Position numbers and translations under genes: made by a program | The notes under the pieces: generated by a model | What the model saw: the letters and a program-made list of their open reading frames with translations, nothing else | What the model was told of the DNA's origin: nothing | Database searches by the model: none | NCBI GenBank assembly: GCA_934140155.1 | Contig: CAKPBC010000011.1 | Span: forward strand, 1 to 35,630 | Source of the DNA: an uncultured Bacilli bacterium | Lineage (GTDB): Bacteria; Bacillota_I; Bacilli_A; RFN20; CAG-826 | Reading direction: 5' to 3' | DNA: 35,630 nt | Part shown: in pieces, positions 18,442 through 26,215 of the stretch | Numbering within the stretch: position 1 is the first letter of the stretch | Layout: the number at the start of each line of letters is the position of its first letter

Positions 18442-18620
18442 GATGCGAAAAAATAAATCATCCAATTAAAAAACCACCTAATAATAAAGTGGATCAATAC
18501 GCCGTTGCGGAAGTTATTGAACTTGCTAGTAAATAACATTTTACACTAGTAGATAAATATGTTAAAGAAAAAAACTTAACTGGACGAGAAAAAGCTCTAA
18601 ACAAATCAGTTATAAAATAA
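18441..18620 (+). pseudogene. Possible degraded small coding remnant
   Basis: Right after the phosphofructokinase stop, one frame reads as protein-like sequence (KINHPIKKPPNNKVDQYAVA, then EVIELASK), hits TAA at 18534, and continues HFTLVDKYVKEKNLTGREKAL to a stop at 18618. No start codon with a ribosome site is evident. It could be the stump of a lost gene. I do not recognise it. Confidence 0.3.
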
Positions 18621-18675
18621 TTATTAATTACTTTTATAGCAACAAGTTAAAAAGATTAATCATATTAAACAAATT

Positions 18676-18711
18676 AAAAGAGCATTTCTACAAAAAACAA
18701 TGCTCTTTTTT
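18676..18711 (+). terminator. Rho-independent terminator after the PFK gene
   Basis: AAAAGAGCATT pairs with AATGCTCTTTT over a 12-base loop and runs into six T. It ends the phosphofructokinase transcript. Confidence 0.8.
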
Positions 18712-18820
18712 GTTACAATAAACTAATTAAAAAATAATTATTTGCCAAAGCAATGTAAAAATAGGCTGTAAAGAAATAAATACTGAAAAATAAGTATTTA
18801 AATACAGTCTTTTCATTTTG

Positions 18821-18859
18821 AAAAAATCATACACCTAGAAGATATATGATTTCTTTTTT
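18821..18859 (+). terminator. Second terminator-like hairpin
   Basis: AAAAAATCATA pairs with TATGATT and, past a 2-base bulge, TTTTTT. It may be a back-up terminator or end a lost gene. Confidence 0.45.
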
Positions 18860-19526
18860 GGTGTAATTAACTTATTAATAAGTTAATCTCCCTTAATCAA
18901 TTAGAGATTAATACAATTCAAATGAAATTACCACTAGAAATCGAAATAAAAATAAGGTTTATTAATCTGCTTGCTTTGCTTGACTTTTTTCATTTTCTAC
19001 CAACGTATAAATTTATATATGTCATTAGCAAGAAGTACAACAAAAAAAGCAACAACTGATAAATATGATATTAAGTACCTTTAGACAATTAAGATAATAT
19101 CATTTTAAGAATATGCTATTACATAAAATGGGCTTTTTCTAAAAACAAGATAGACAGCAAAAAAATTTGTTGTCACCGATATAGTATTTAAAATAACATT
19201 TTCAATATTAAACGCATCTAAAATAAAATGCTAACGTTACTATTGTTAATACTTTAACTTAAATGAAATGAGTTATTTTCCTATATATAAAAGCAATATA
19301 ATAAATGTTTAACTAAATCCAATAAGAAATCTTCTCTTTTTAATAATCTTATTCTTTGGTCAAATAATATTCCTATTAAATTAAATGTTTCAATTTCTAA
19401 AATTATTTTTTCACTTTACACTTTTGACACTTATAAAACATTGCAAATTTTACTTATTGTATTGCAACTATTACATTAATTCTTTTTTGCTATAGCATAA
19501 GAAAGAATAATGTGATATATAAACAA

Positions 19527-19540
19527 TGTAAACGGTTTCG
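19527..19540 (+). promoter_or_regulatory. cre/LacI-type operator-like site
   Basis: TGTAAACGGTTTCG fits the catabolite-responsive element consensus (TGNAANCGNWNNCA) at all but the last base. It lies about 40 bp before the GH3 start codon, where CcpA or a LacI-family repressor would control a sugar-use gene. No regulator gene is in the window. Confidence 0.6.
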
Positions 19541-19581
19541 TAAAGAAACTTTTTTTAACGACATAGGAGGTTAGTTAAAAT

Positions 19582-22500
19582 ATGAGCAAGTTGAATAGGA
19601 CTACTCGTGGACTTACGTTTGTTTTTGGAACTGTACTCGTGTTCGGTATTGCATGTGGTTCAATTTTAGAAGCAAACAAAGATGCTGTTGATAGTTATTT
19701 GAAAACTCATTCTTCAACATTAGTCCAAAAAGATGGTGGAAAATTATTTGATACATTTACACCAGACAAAGAATATCTTACTGAAGACGGTAAAGGTGAT
19801 TCTAAAAAAATTGTTAAAGCGCATGAAGATTTAGCAAAACAAATTCAAGCAGAAGGTACTGTATTATTAAAAAATGTTAAGAATACTTTACCATGCCCAA
19901 CTACAACTACTGACAAAACCAAAGTATCTTTATTTGGTGTTCGTAGTTCAAGTACAATTACTGGCGCATTTATAGGACATAAGGCAGCTGGTAATAATCA
20001 AACCATTCATTTCGATGAAGCATTTGAACAAGCAGGATATGAAGTAAACCCAGTATTGAATGAAGCATATGAAAAATATATTAAAACAAAACAAACTGGT
20101 AGAATTGCTTTATTAGCTGAAAATGATTTCCCATATATGGGTATGTATGGCAAAATGGCTGGAATTAGTAAATTCCAAACATTAGAAGCCAGTAGTGATG
20201 ATTTAATTGCACAAAATGCCAATGCAATTACTTCAATTGATGATTATAACGATTTAGGCGTTGTTGTTCTTGGTAGAGCAGCTTCTGAAGGTGTTGACTG
20301 GGAAAAAGGCGATAAATGTGATCCTAGTGAAGGAATCACTAATCCAATGCAAATTACATTAAAAGAAAAAGCAATGATTAAACTTGCTAAAGAAAAATGT
20401 AAAAAAGTTATTGTAATCATTAATGCTGTTAACCAAATGGAAATTCAAGAATTAGCAGATGATCCAAAAATCGGTGCTATTTTATGGATGGGTATTGGTG
20501 CTAACTATGCTCCAAAAGCTGTTGTTGATATTATAAGCGGCGCTACAAATCCATCAGGACATTTAAGTGATATTTATGCAAAAAGTAGTTTAAGCGCTCC
20601 TGCAATGATTAACTATGGTGATTATACTTACACAAATAAAGATCAAATTCTTGCACGTTCTAAGGGCACTGGACAAAAATATGTTGTTGAGGCAGAAAAT
20701 ATTTATACAGGATATAGATATTATGAAACTCGTTATGCTGATTATGTAAATAATTTAGGAAACGCTAGATCTAATGCTGGTTCTTCTTATACAGGTAGTA
20801 ACTGGGAATATAGTAAAGAAGTAACTTATGGATTTGGATATGGGTTAAGCTATACTACTTTCTCACAAGAAATCATTGGAAAGCCTGCTCTTAAACATGA
20901 TGGTCATAATTATGTATTCGATTTTAAAGTTAAAGTAACAAATACTGGAAATGTTAAAGGAAAAGATGCTGTTCAAATTTATGGACAAGCACCTTATACT
21001 GATTATGATAAAGAACACAATGTTGAAAAGAGTGCAATTCAATTAGTGGCATTTGATAAAACTGAAGAACTTGAACCAGGAAAGAGTCAAATTTTAAATA
21101 TTCAAGTTGATATGCAAAATTTAGCAAGTTGGGATTCAACGGCTAAAAATGGTAATGGTTCATATATTTTAGATGCTGGTATGTATTACTTTGCGATTGG
21201 TAATGGAGCACATGAAGCATTAGATAATGTTTTAGCAGCTCAAGGTGTTAAAGCAACTCCAGAAAATAAAATGACCACTGCTGGTGATGCATCAAAAGTA
21301 TATCAACATACTTATAACACAAAAAATAACACCCCAGATGAAGATACATTTAATGTTTCAAAAAGTGGTACAACAGTTAAAAATTCAATTGAATATGCTG
21401 ATCCAAATTTCTTTAAGAAAGATTCTGTCAAATATTTATCAAGAACTGATTGGAATGGAACATGGCCTTTAGAATATACAGATTTTACTGCTGAACCAGA
21501 AATGATAGATTTAATTAATGGTAAAACATATACTGTTAAAGAAAATGATGATGTATCAGATGTTTTATTTAATCAAGAAGGTAATGATAAATATCTTAAT
21601 TTAAAAGGCGCTAAATACAATGATGAAGCATGGGATAAATTACTTAATCAATTAGATTTAACTCAAGCTATTGAATTTATTGTTCATGGTAATAGAGACT
21701 ATTTAGCAATGGATTCTGTAGGATTTATTGCAGGTAAGTTTACAGAAAATGGTCCTAATGGTGTTGGTGATCGTGCTTTTAAAACTTTATCATATAACAA
21801 CTATGGTGAAACAGTTCCACAATGGAAAATTGCTGATACAGATGAAAATGCTAAATTTGAAATGACTGTTTTCCCAAGTGGACCAGTTATGGGTGCAACA
21901 TTTAATCCTCGTTTAGCTTATGAACAAGGAAGATTAATGGGTAATGATGCATTATTTGTTGGTTTACCAATTTTATGGGGTCCATCAATGAATACACATC
22001 GTACAGGATATAATGGTAGAAATATCGAATATTATTCAGAAGATCCAGTTTTAACTGGAACAATTGGTATGGAATATAGCATTGGTGCTTTAGACAAAGG
22101 CTTAATTGCCGCTCCTAAACATTTTGCTTTCAATGACCAAGAAACAAATAGATCTGGTGTATCTCCATATTTAACTGAACAAAGAGGAAGAGAAATCGAA
22201 TTAAGAGCTTTCCAAATTGCTTTTGAAGCTACAAAATATGACACCGATGAAAGAGATGCTGGTTTACTTGGTGTTATGACATCATTCTCAAAAATTGGAC
22301 CAGTTGAAGTAACTTGTTCAAGAGGTTTATTAACTGATATATTAAGAGGCGAATGGGGCTACAAAGGATATATTGTTAGTGACTTAGAAGATGATATAGA
22401 CTTATTACCACAAGCTTTATATGCTGGTATTACTAGTTTCGATTCAACTGTTACTTTAGATAAATTAAATGATGTTAAATATAATAACTTTACTGTTGAT

Positions 22501-22743
22501 AAAATCAAAAATGATGCAACAATATTAAAGAATGTTAAAGAAGCTGTTCATTGTAATTTATGGGTATTAATTCAAAGTAACTATATGAACATGGTTGATG
22601 TAAATAGTGAATATGTCAATACAATGACTTGGTGGAGAGCATCTTATATTGCTGTTGAAGTAACATCAGCTACATTAGCAGGATTATGTTTAGCAGTAAC
22701 TGTATTAACATCAATTCTTGATAAAAAGAAAGGACGTAAATAA
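19582..22743 (+). CDS. Membrane-anchored GH3 glycoside hydrolase, permuted domain order
   Basis: 1053 residues. Glycosidase of family GH3 (beta-glucosidase or xylosidase type) facing the outside. An N-terminal membrane helix (about residues 13-31) comes first, then the GH3 C-terminal alpha/beta-sandwich domain (GTVLLKNVKNTLP near residue 93), a fibronectin-III-like domain (about 430-560), and only then the catalytic TIM-barrel domain. There GPSMNTHRTGYNGRNIEYYSEDP, PKHFAFNDQETNR (Lys846, His847) and YKGYIVSDLEDD with the likely nucleophile Asp934 are seen. A second membrane helix is at about 1020-1043, followed by KKKGRK. This reversed order is known from some rumen and gut beta-glucosidases. 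AGGAGGTTAGTTAAAAT precedes the ATG. The next gene starts 2 bp after the stop. Confidence 0.93.
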   Translation: MSKLNRTTRGLTFVFGTVLVFGIACGSILEANKDAVDSYLKTHSSTLVQKDGGKLFDTFTPDKEYLTEDGKGDSKKIVKAHEDLAKQIQAEGTVLLKNVKNTLPCPTTTTDKTKVSLFGVRSSSTITGAFIGHKAAGNNQTIHFDEAFEQAGYEVNPVLNEAYEKYIKTKQTGRIALLAENDFPYMGMYGKMAGISKFQTLEASSDDLIAQNANAITSIDDYNDLGVVVLGRAASEGVDWEKGDKCDPSEGITNPMQITLKEKAMIKLAKEKCKKVIVIINAVNQMEIQELADDPKIGAILWMGIGANYAPKAVVDIISGATNPSGHLSDIYAKSSLSAPAMINYGDYTYTNKDQILARSKGTGQKYVVEAENIYTGYRYYETRYADYVNNLGNARSNAGSSYTGSNWEYSKEVTYGFGYGLSYTTFSQEIIGKPALKHDGHNYVFDFKVKVTNTGNVKGKDAVQIYGQAPYTDYDKEHNVEKSAIQLVAFDKTEELEPGKSQILNIQVDMQNLASWDSTAKNGNGSYILDAGMYYFAIGNGAHEALDNVLAAQGVKATPENKMTTAGDASKVYQHTYNTKNNTPDEDTFNVSKSGTTVKNSIEYADPNFFKKDSVKYLSRTDWNGTWPLEYTDFTAEPEMIDLINGKTYTVKENDDVSDVLFNQEGNDKYLNLKGAKYNDEAWDKLLNQLDLTQAIEFIVHGNRDYLAMDSVGFIAGKFTENGPNGVGDRAFKTLSYNNYGETVPQWKIADTDENAKFEMTVFPSGPVMGATFNPRLAYEQGRLMGNDALFVGLPILWGPSMNTHRTGYNGRNIEYYSEDPVLTGTIGMEYSIGALDKGLIAAPKHFAFNDQETNRSGVSPYLTEQRGREIELRAFQIAFEATKYDTDERDAGLLGVMTSFSKIGPVEVTCSRGLLTDILRGEWGYKGYIVSDLEDDIDLLPQALYAGITSFDSTVTLDKLNDVKYNNFTVDKIKNDATILKNVKEAVHCNLWVLIQSNYMNMVDVNSEYVNTMTWWRASYIAVEVTSATLAGLCLAVTVLTSILDKKKGRK

Positions 22744-22745
22744 TT

Positions 22746-23204
22746 ATGTTAGAAAAATTTAAAAAATGCGGTTTATGTTTCTACATTAGTCTTATTGCAC
22801 TTGTTCTTATTTTTGTCTCTATGATACTTGCTATTTCAAGTTCTACAAATCTTGGATATAGCATTGATGAGCTTCCTTTAATTGTAACATTTTCAATTAT
22901 TTCAATTATTTGTATAATTGGCTCAGCATTATTATCATTTAAATTTAAAAATAATGCTCTCTCATATGCACCTCTATTGGTTGCTATGGTTTTATCTGGA
23001 ATATGTTTTACATTTGTTATTTCATCTAGAACTTATTTAATGGGAACTTTATGGTTTACTAAACTTGATGAATCAAATCAATATGCTGTTGCAGCAATGA
23101 ATACAGGCGCTCCATCGTTTGTTATGTATTTTATTAGTATGGTTGTTTTATCTATAGCATCATTCTTCAATTTATCTAAAAATGATAAAGTTGTAGAAAA
23201 ATAA
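22746..23204 (+). CDS. Small four-helix membrane protein, partner of GH3
   Basis: 152 residues, four hydrophobic segments (about 10-30, 42-65, 75-97, 122-143) and short charged ends. I recognise no family. It begins 2 bp after the GH3 stop with GAAAGGAC as ribosome site inside the end of the GH3 gene, so the two are translated as a pair. It may help insert or hold the twin-anchored glycosidase in the membrane. This is inference from position. Confidence 0.82.
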   Translation: MLEKFKKCGLCFYISLIALVLIFVSMILAISSSTNLGYSIDELPLIVTFSIISIICIIGSALLSFKFKNNALSYAPLLVAMVLSGICFTFVISSRTYLMGTLWFTKLDESNQYAVAAMNTGAPSFVMYFISMVVLSIASFFNLSKNDKVVEK

Positions 23205-23239
23205 CAATTAATATTCAATGATAATATCATAAAATAATT

Positions 23240-23280
23240 AAGAGCTAAATACTCGTTAATGGGTAGTTAGCTCTTTTTTG
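23240..23280 (+). terminator. Terminator of the GH3 operon
   Basis: AAGAGCTAA pairs with TTAGCTCTT over a loop of about 18 bases, followed by a T-run. It lies 36 bp after the small membrane-protein gene. Confidence 0.8.
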
Positions 23281-23507
23281 TTTAAATAGAAAATTAATTA
23301 TTTACATGTTTTTAAATTTTTATTTTCGTAGATAATTTAGAAAAAATGTTATTACTGGATATTTGAATGGATCACACAAGCTTTACTTAAGGAAATATCA
23401 CTTTTTGGGAATCATTTATTTTAAAATAATCAAAATAATTTAAGTGTTTTTAGGCTACCTGTGTAAATAATTGTTTAAATATAAAATCTAAAAAATTGGC
23501 ACTTTCA
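23281..23507. other. Intergenic, no gene seen
   Basis: AT-rich gap between two convergent terminators. I find no start signals or protein-like frame here. Confidence 0.5.
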
Positions 23508-23611
23508 TATAAAAAAGAAAGTGATGCACCCACCAAGATACATCACTTCAAATTTAAATTTTTTTGGATTTTCGACTCCACCTAGACCAACCTAGATTTT
23601 AAAGAGTCGAA
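23508..23611 (-). terminator. 3' UTR with two hairpins and terminator, EF-Tu-like lipoprotein A
   Basis: Minus strand after the stop at 23648: first a stem TTCGACTC/GAGTCGAA (23571-23611) enclosing two CTAGGT-type repeats, then AAGTGATGTATC TTGGTG GGTGCATCACTT (23519-23548) followed by TTCTTTTTT, a terminator. The same two elements, with most bases kept, occur after lipoprotein B (26063-26160). Confidence 0.75.
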
Positions 23612-23647
23612 GTTAATCTTAGATTTTTTTAAAGAAATATATAATAA

Positions 23648-25663
23648 TTAGCTCTTCATTACTTTAACAGATCTTCTAGTAATTGTAGTAGTACAATCAC
23701 CAATAGTTGATTCTGTTTTAGCTTTAACTCTCATAATTACTTGCATTGGATATGTACATTGATATGATTTTCCATCAATTAATGTTAATTCTGCTCCTGA
23801 AGTTGTGTAAACACTAAATTCAAAATTAGTTGCATCACTTATTTCAAAATCATAATAATAAACATAATTTGCCATTGGAGATTTAACCATTTTTACTAAA
23901 TAATATTTATATTCATTAGCATAGAATGTATTATTAGTGGAAGTGAATTTAAGGTCGGTAAATGAAGCTTCAGTTTGTTTATTTAAATTACATAAATCAC
24001 ATTTACCAGTAGTTAAATATAAATTATTATGCTCATGCAAATTAGTAATAACGCCTCTTCCAACAGTTTTACCACCTTCATAAATATTAAATTCACCATT
24101 AATAACAAGTGGTTTAGGCATATCTAATGTAATAGTAATATTTTCTTCAGTAGTTCCCGGCATTATTAATTCAATATCTTCTGGGAATGTAAACTTACCA
24201 CTAAATTGTGAGGAAGTATTAGTGAAACTTAATGTCGGATTATATCCATTATTTATTGGAGTATTTCTGCTACCACCTTCATCTTTTGATAAAATTGTAA
24301 CAGTAGCTTTAAATACATCGTAATTTTTAACTGTATTTAAAGCCGAAATAATATATCCCCTAGATAATTCAGATCTATCAACACCAGTGACTTTTAAATC
24401 AACTTCATCACCAATAGTGGCAGATGTTACTTTAACATTGTTTTTAGAAACATCGGTGACAGTAATTTCTTTATAAATATTATTAACGAAGAGTTTATCA
24501 CCAACTTTTACAGTACCTTTAACAATCTTAGTACTAATAATTGTACTATCTCCTACTTTAAATACATCTTTAATACCACAATAGAATGGAGAAGCATCTA
24601 AAACAACTAATTCAAAACTATCTTTTCCTTCGATAGCAACTTGATAATTAGCATTATAATTAATTGACCCGGAAAAGCGAATAAATAATTCACTAGTAGG
24701 AATGCTAGCTCTACCTACAACATTATATTTAGCAGCAACACAGAATGATATACTATTAGTATCAATTGTACCAGTTGTAATTTCCAAATAATTAACATCA
24801 GAATTTTCTACATAATTTATTGTATAAGGACCATCAGATATATAAATAGTATCCTTATTAATAGTATACTCGCCAAAAGTAGAAGCTTCTAACCATTCAT
24901 CAGTGCCTTTTAATTTAGCAACATATTCATAAGTTCCAGCATTAAGAGGGACATTATTAGTGAATAGATTATCACCTTTTTTTCTATATTCAACAGTTAA
25001 GCCACCTATATTATTAGTCATAGTAAGATAAGGGTCAACTGGTTGAGGTACTCCGTTATAAGTTAACTCCGGAATATTAGCTTTAATTTCTCTAGTTTTA
25101 GGAGCAAGCTTACTTCCTTCTAATGTTTTTTCTTCATGATATCCACAAACATCACAATCTCTTTGAATTACTTTATCAACACCATAATTAGCTTCCACTT
25201 TGGTAGTCCATTCACCACTATGGCTAGCTTCATCAATTTTCATTACGTCATGAGTTGGAGCTAATTCATTACAATTAGAAGCATGCCAATGGCTATTTTC
25301 ATCATGTATCCATTTAGAAGTATCATAACTATGAATTGCTGTTTCTTTAATAGTTCTAGTAGTTTTATAATTACAAATAGAACAAATACCTTCTTCTACT
25401 TTATCTTTATGAACTCCAGCAGGAGTTTTTTCAGTCCAATTAAAAGTATGATTAGCCACATCTTTCTTTTCAGTACATGATGAATCTTTACATTCATGCC
25501 AGTGCTGTGTTTCATTATGAGTCCAAACATTAGAATAATCATGAACATGCGTAGATGTTTGTTGACTTGTACTTGTACTATTTTTATTACCACAGCTTAC
25601 AAGAGAACAAGTTAACAATAAAGCAAACATTGCGGCTATAATAGATGATTTTTTCTTATACAT
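23648..25663 (-). CDS. Lipoprotein A with EF-Tu domains II-III and no GTPase domain
   Basis: 671 residues. Signal peptide with lipobox LVSC (Cys24) gives a lipid anchor outside the cell. Residues about 40-180 hold two modules of the form HxxxW..NE..HWH...C, later CxxCxY, possibly metal-binding. About 195-275 is an MBG/Ig-like domain (YNGVPQPV, NAGTYEYVAKL, GEYTINK). About 359-443 matches EF-Tu domain II (IKDVFKVGDSTIISTKIVKG, TVKVGDKL, then DEVDLKVTGVDRSELSRGYI). About 450-542 matches domain III: TVTILSKDEGG, TPINNGYNPTLSF, FPEDIELIMPG, FNIYEGGKTVGRGVI. No P-loop or other G-motif exists. A beta-rich tail (565-671) follows. Homology to EF-Tu is plain by eye; a surface-binding or decoy role is inference. 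Confidence 0.93.
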   Translation of the reverse strand: MYKKKSSIIAAMFALLLTCSLVSCGNKNSTSTSQQTSTHVHDYSNVWTHNETQHWHECKDSSCTEKKDVANHTFNWTEKTPAGVHKDKVEEGICSICNYKTTRTIKETAIHSYDTSKWIHDENSHWHASNCNELAPTHDVMKIDEASHSGEWTTKVEANYGVDKVIQRDCDVCGYHEEKTLEGSKLAPKTREIKANIPELTYNGVPQPVDPYLTMTNNIGGLTVEYRKKGDNLFTNNVPLNAGTYEYVAKLKGTDEWLEASTFGEYTINKDTIYISDGPYTINYVENSDVNYLEITTGTIDTNSISFCVAAKYNVVGRASIPTSELFIRFSGSINYNANYQVAIEGKDSFELVVLDASPFYCGIKDVFKVGDSTIISTKIVKGTVKVGDKLFVNNIYKEITVTDVSKNNVKVTSATIGDEVDLKVTGVDRSELSRGYIISALNTVKNYDVFKATVTILSKDEGGSRNTPINNGYNPTLSFTNTSSQFSGKFTFPEDIELIMPGTTEENITITLDMPKPLVINGEFNIYEGGKTVGRGVITNLHEHNNLYLTTGKCDLCNLNKQTEASFTDLKFTSTNNTFYANEYKYYLVKMVKSPMANYVYYYDFEISDATNFEFSVYTTSGAELTLIDGKSYQCTYPMQVIMRVKAKTESTIGDCTTTITRRSVKVMKS

Positions 25664-25669
25664 ATTATT

Positions 25670-25732
25670 TTACACTATTTATTTTTTATTTCCCAATAGT
25701 GCTTAACCTCCTTTAAGATTAGGAAAATTATA
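25670..25732 (-). promoter_or_regulatory. 5' leader of lipoprotein A: distant SD plus hairpin before ATG
   Basis: TATAAT occurs at 25727-25732 and could be a -10 box. A perfect AGGAGG lies about 45 bases before the ATG, too far for direct use. Between them CACTATT pairs with AATAGTG; folding this hairpin would bring the Shine-Dalgarno near the start. The same leader precedes lipoprotein B (28243). Confidence 0.5.
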
Positions 25733-25737
25733 TTTTG

Positions 25738-25950
25738 ACCTTCAACTAACAAAAACGACAATGATAATTTTCATCGTTTCCCCACTTGGTAGAGAAATTA
25801 TGATTGTTTTGCCCAAAAAAAATTAACAAAGGAAGGCACAAAGATAATATAATTTTTTATTTTTCATTTAAAAATGTTCCTTTCAATATCAAGAATATTC
25901 TAACAACTAGATATAAATATAAGAAGTGTCATTTGGCACCCCCCCTAATA
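25738..25950 (-). pseudogene. Decayed promoter and 5' end of a copy of the 28313-29242 lipoprotein gene
   Basis: About 210 bases align with 29113-29325, covering the promoter region (attcta/taagaa spaced 17 bp, at 25897-25925), leader, start codon (ATG at 25867) and the first ~40 codons. One A is lost from an A-run in the signal-peptide codons, and the lipobox TCCTGTGG has become TTTTTTTGGG, so it cannot make a lipoprotein. Homology ends abruptly at 25738, where the leader of lipoprotein A begins. The kept promoter may now drive lipoprotein A. Confidence 0.85.
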
Positions 25951-26056
25951 TTATTTTGTTAAATAAATATCACAAATTATTTGATGTGAAAACGCTCAAT
26001 CGTTGATGTTTAACATCTATAAATTTTTATAAAAAAAACTACAAAAGCGCCGAGCC
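25951..26056. other. Spacer between the two lipoprotein units
   Basis: Short AT-rich spacer with no gene, between the remnant promoter and the terminator of lipoprotein B. Confidence 0.4.
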
Positions 26057-26160
26057 AAAAAAGAAGTGATGCATCCACCAAGATACATCACTTCCGATTT
26101 GATAGTTTTGTAATTATTTCTTCTCGACTCAACTCTAGACCACCTAGATTTTAAAGAGCA
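26057..26160 (-). terminator. 3' UTR and terminator of lipoprotein B
   Basis: GAAGTGATGTATC TTGGTG GATGCATCACTTC (26063-26094), a 13-bp stem with one mismatch, runs into six T on the minus strand. The nearby element around 26124-26158 keeps the CTAGATTTTAAAGAG sequence of the copy behind lipoprotein A. Confidence 0.8.
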
Positions 26161-26215
26161 TTAATTTTTAAACTATTTGCTTTGATAGTCGCGGTAACGT
26201 CACCGCTCAGATTCC

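Larger units (their letters stand above)
18442..19581. other. Long intergenic region, no clear gene
   Basis: About 1.1 kb of very AT-rich DNA. It holds the remnant at 18441-18620, two terminator-like hairpins (18676-18711 and 18821-18859) and, at its right end, the control region of the GH3 gene. Short open frames of up to about 45 codons occur, but none has convincing start signals or family features. Confidence 0.6.
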
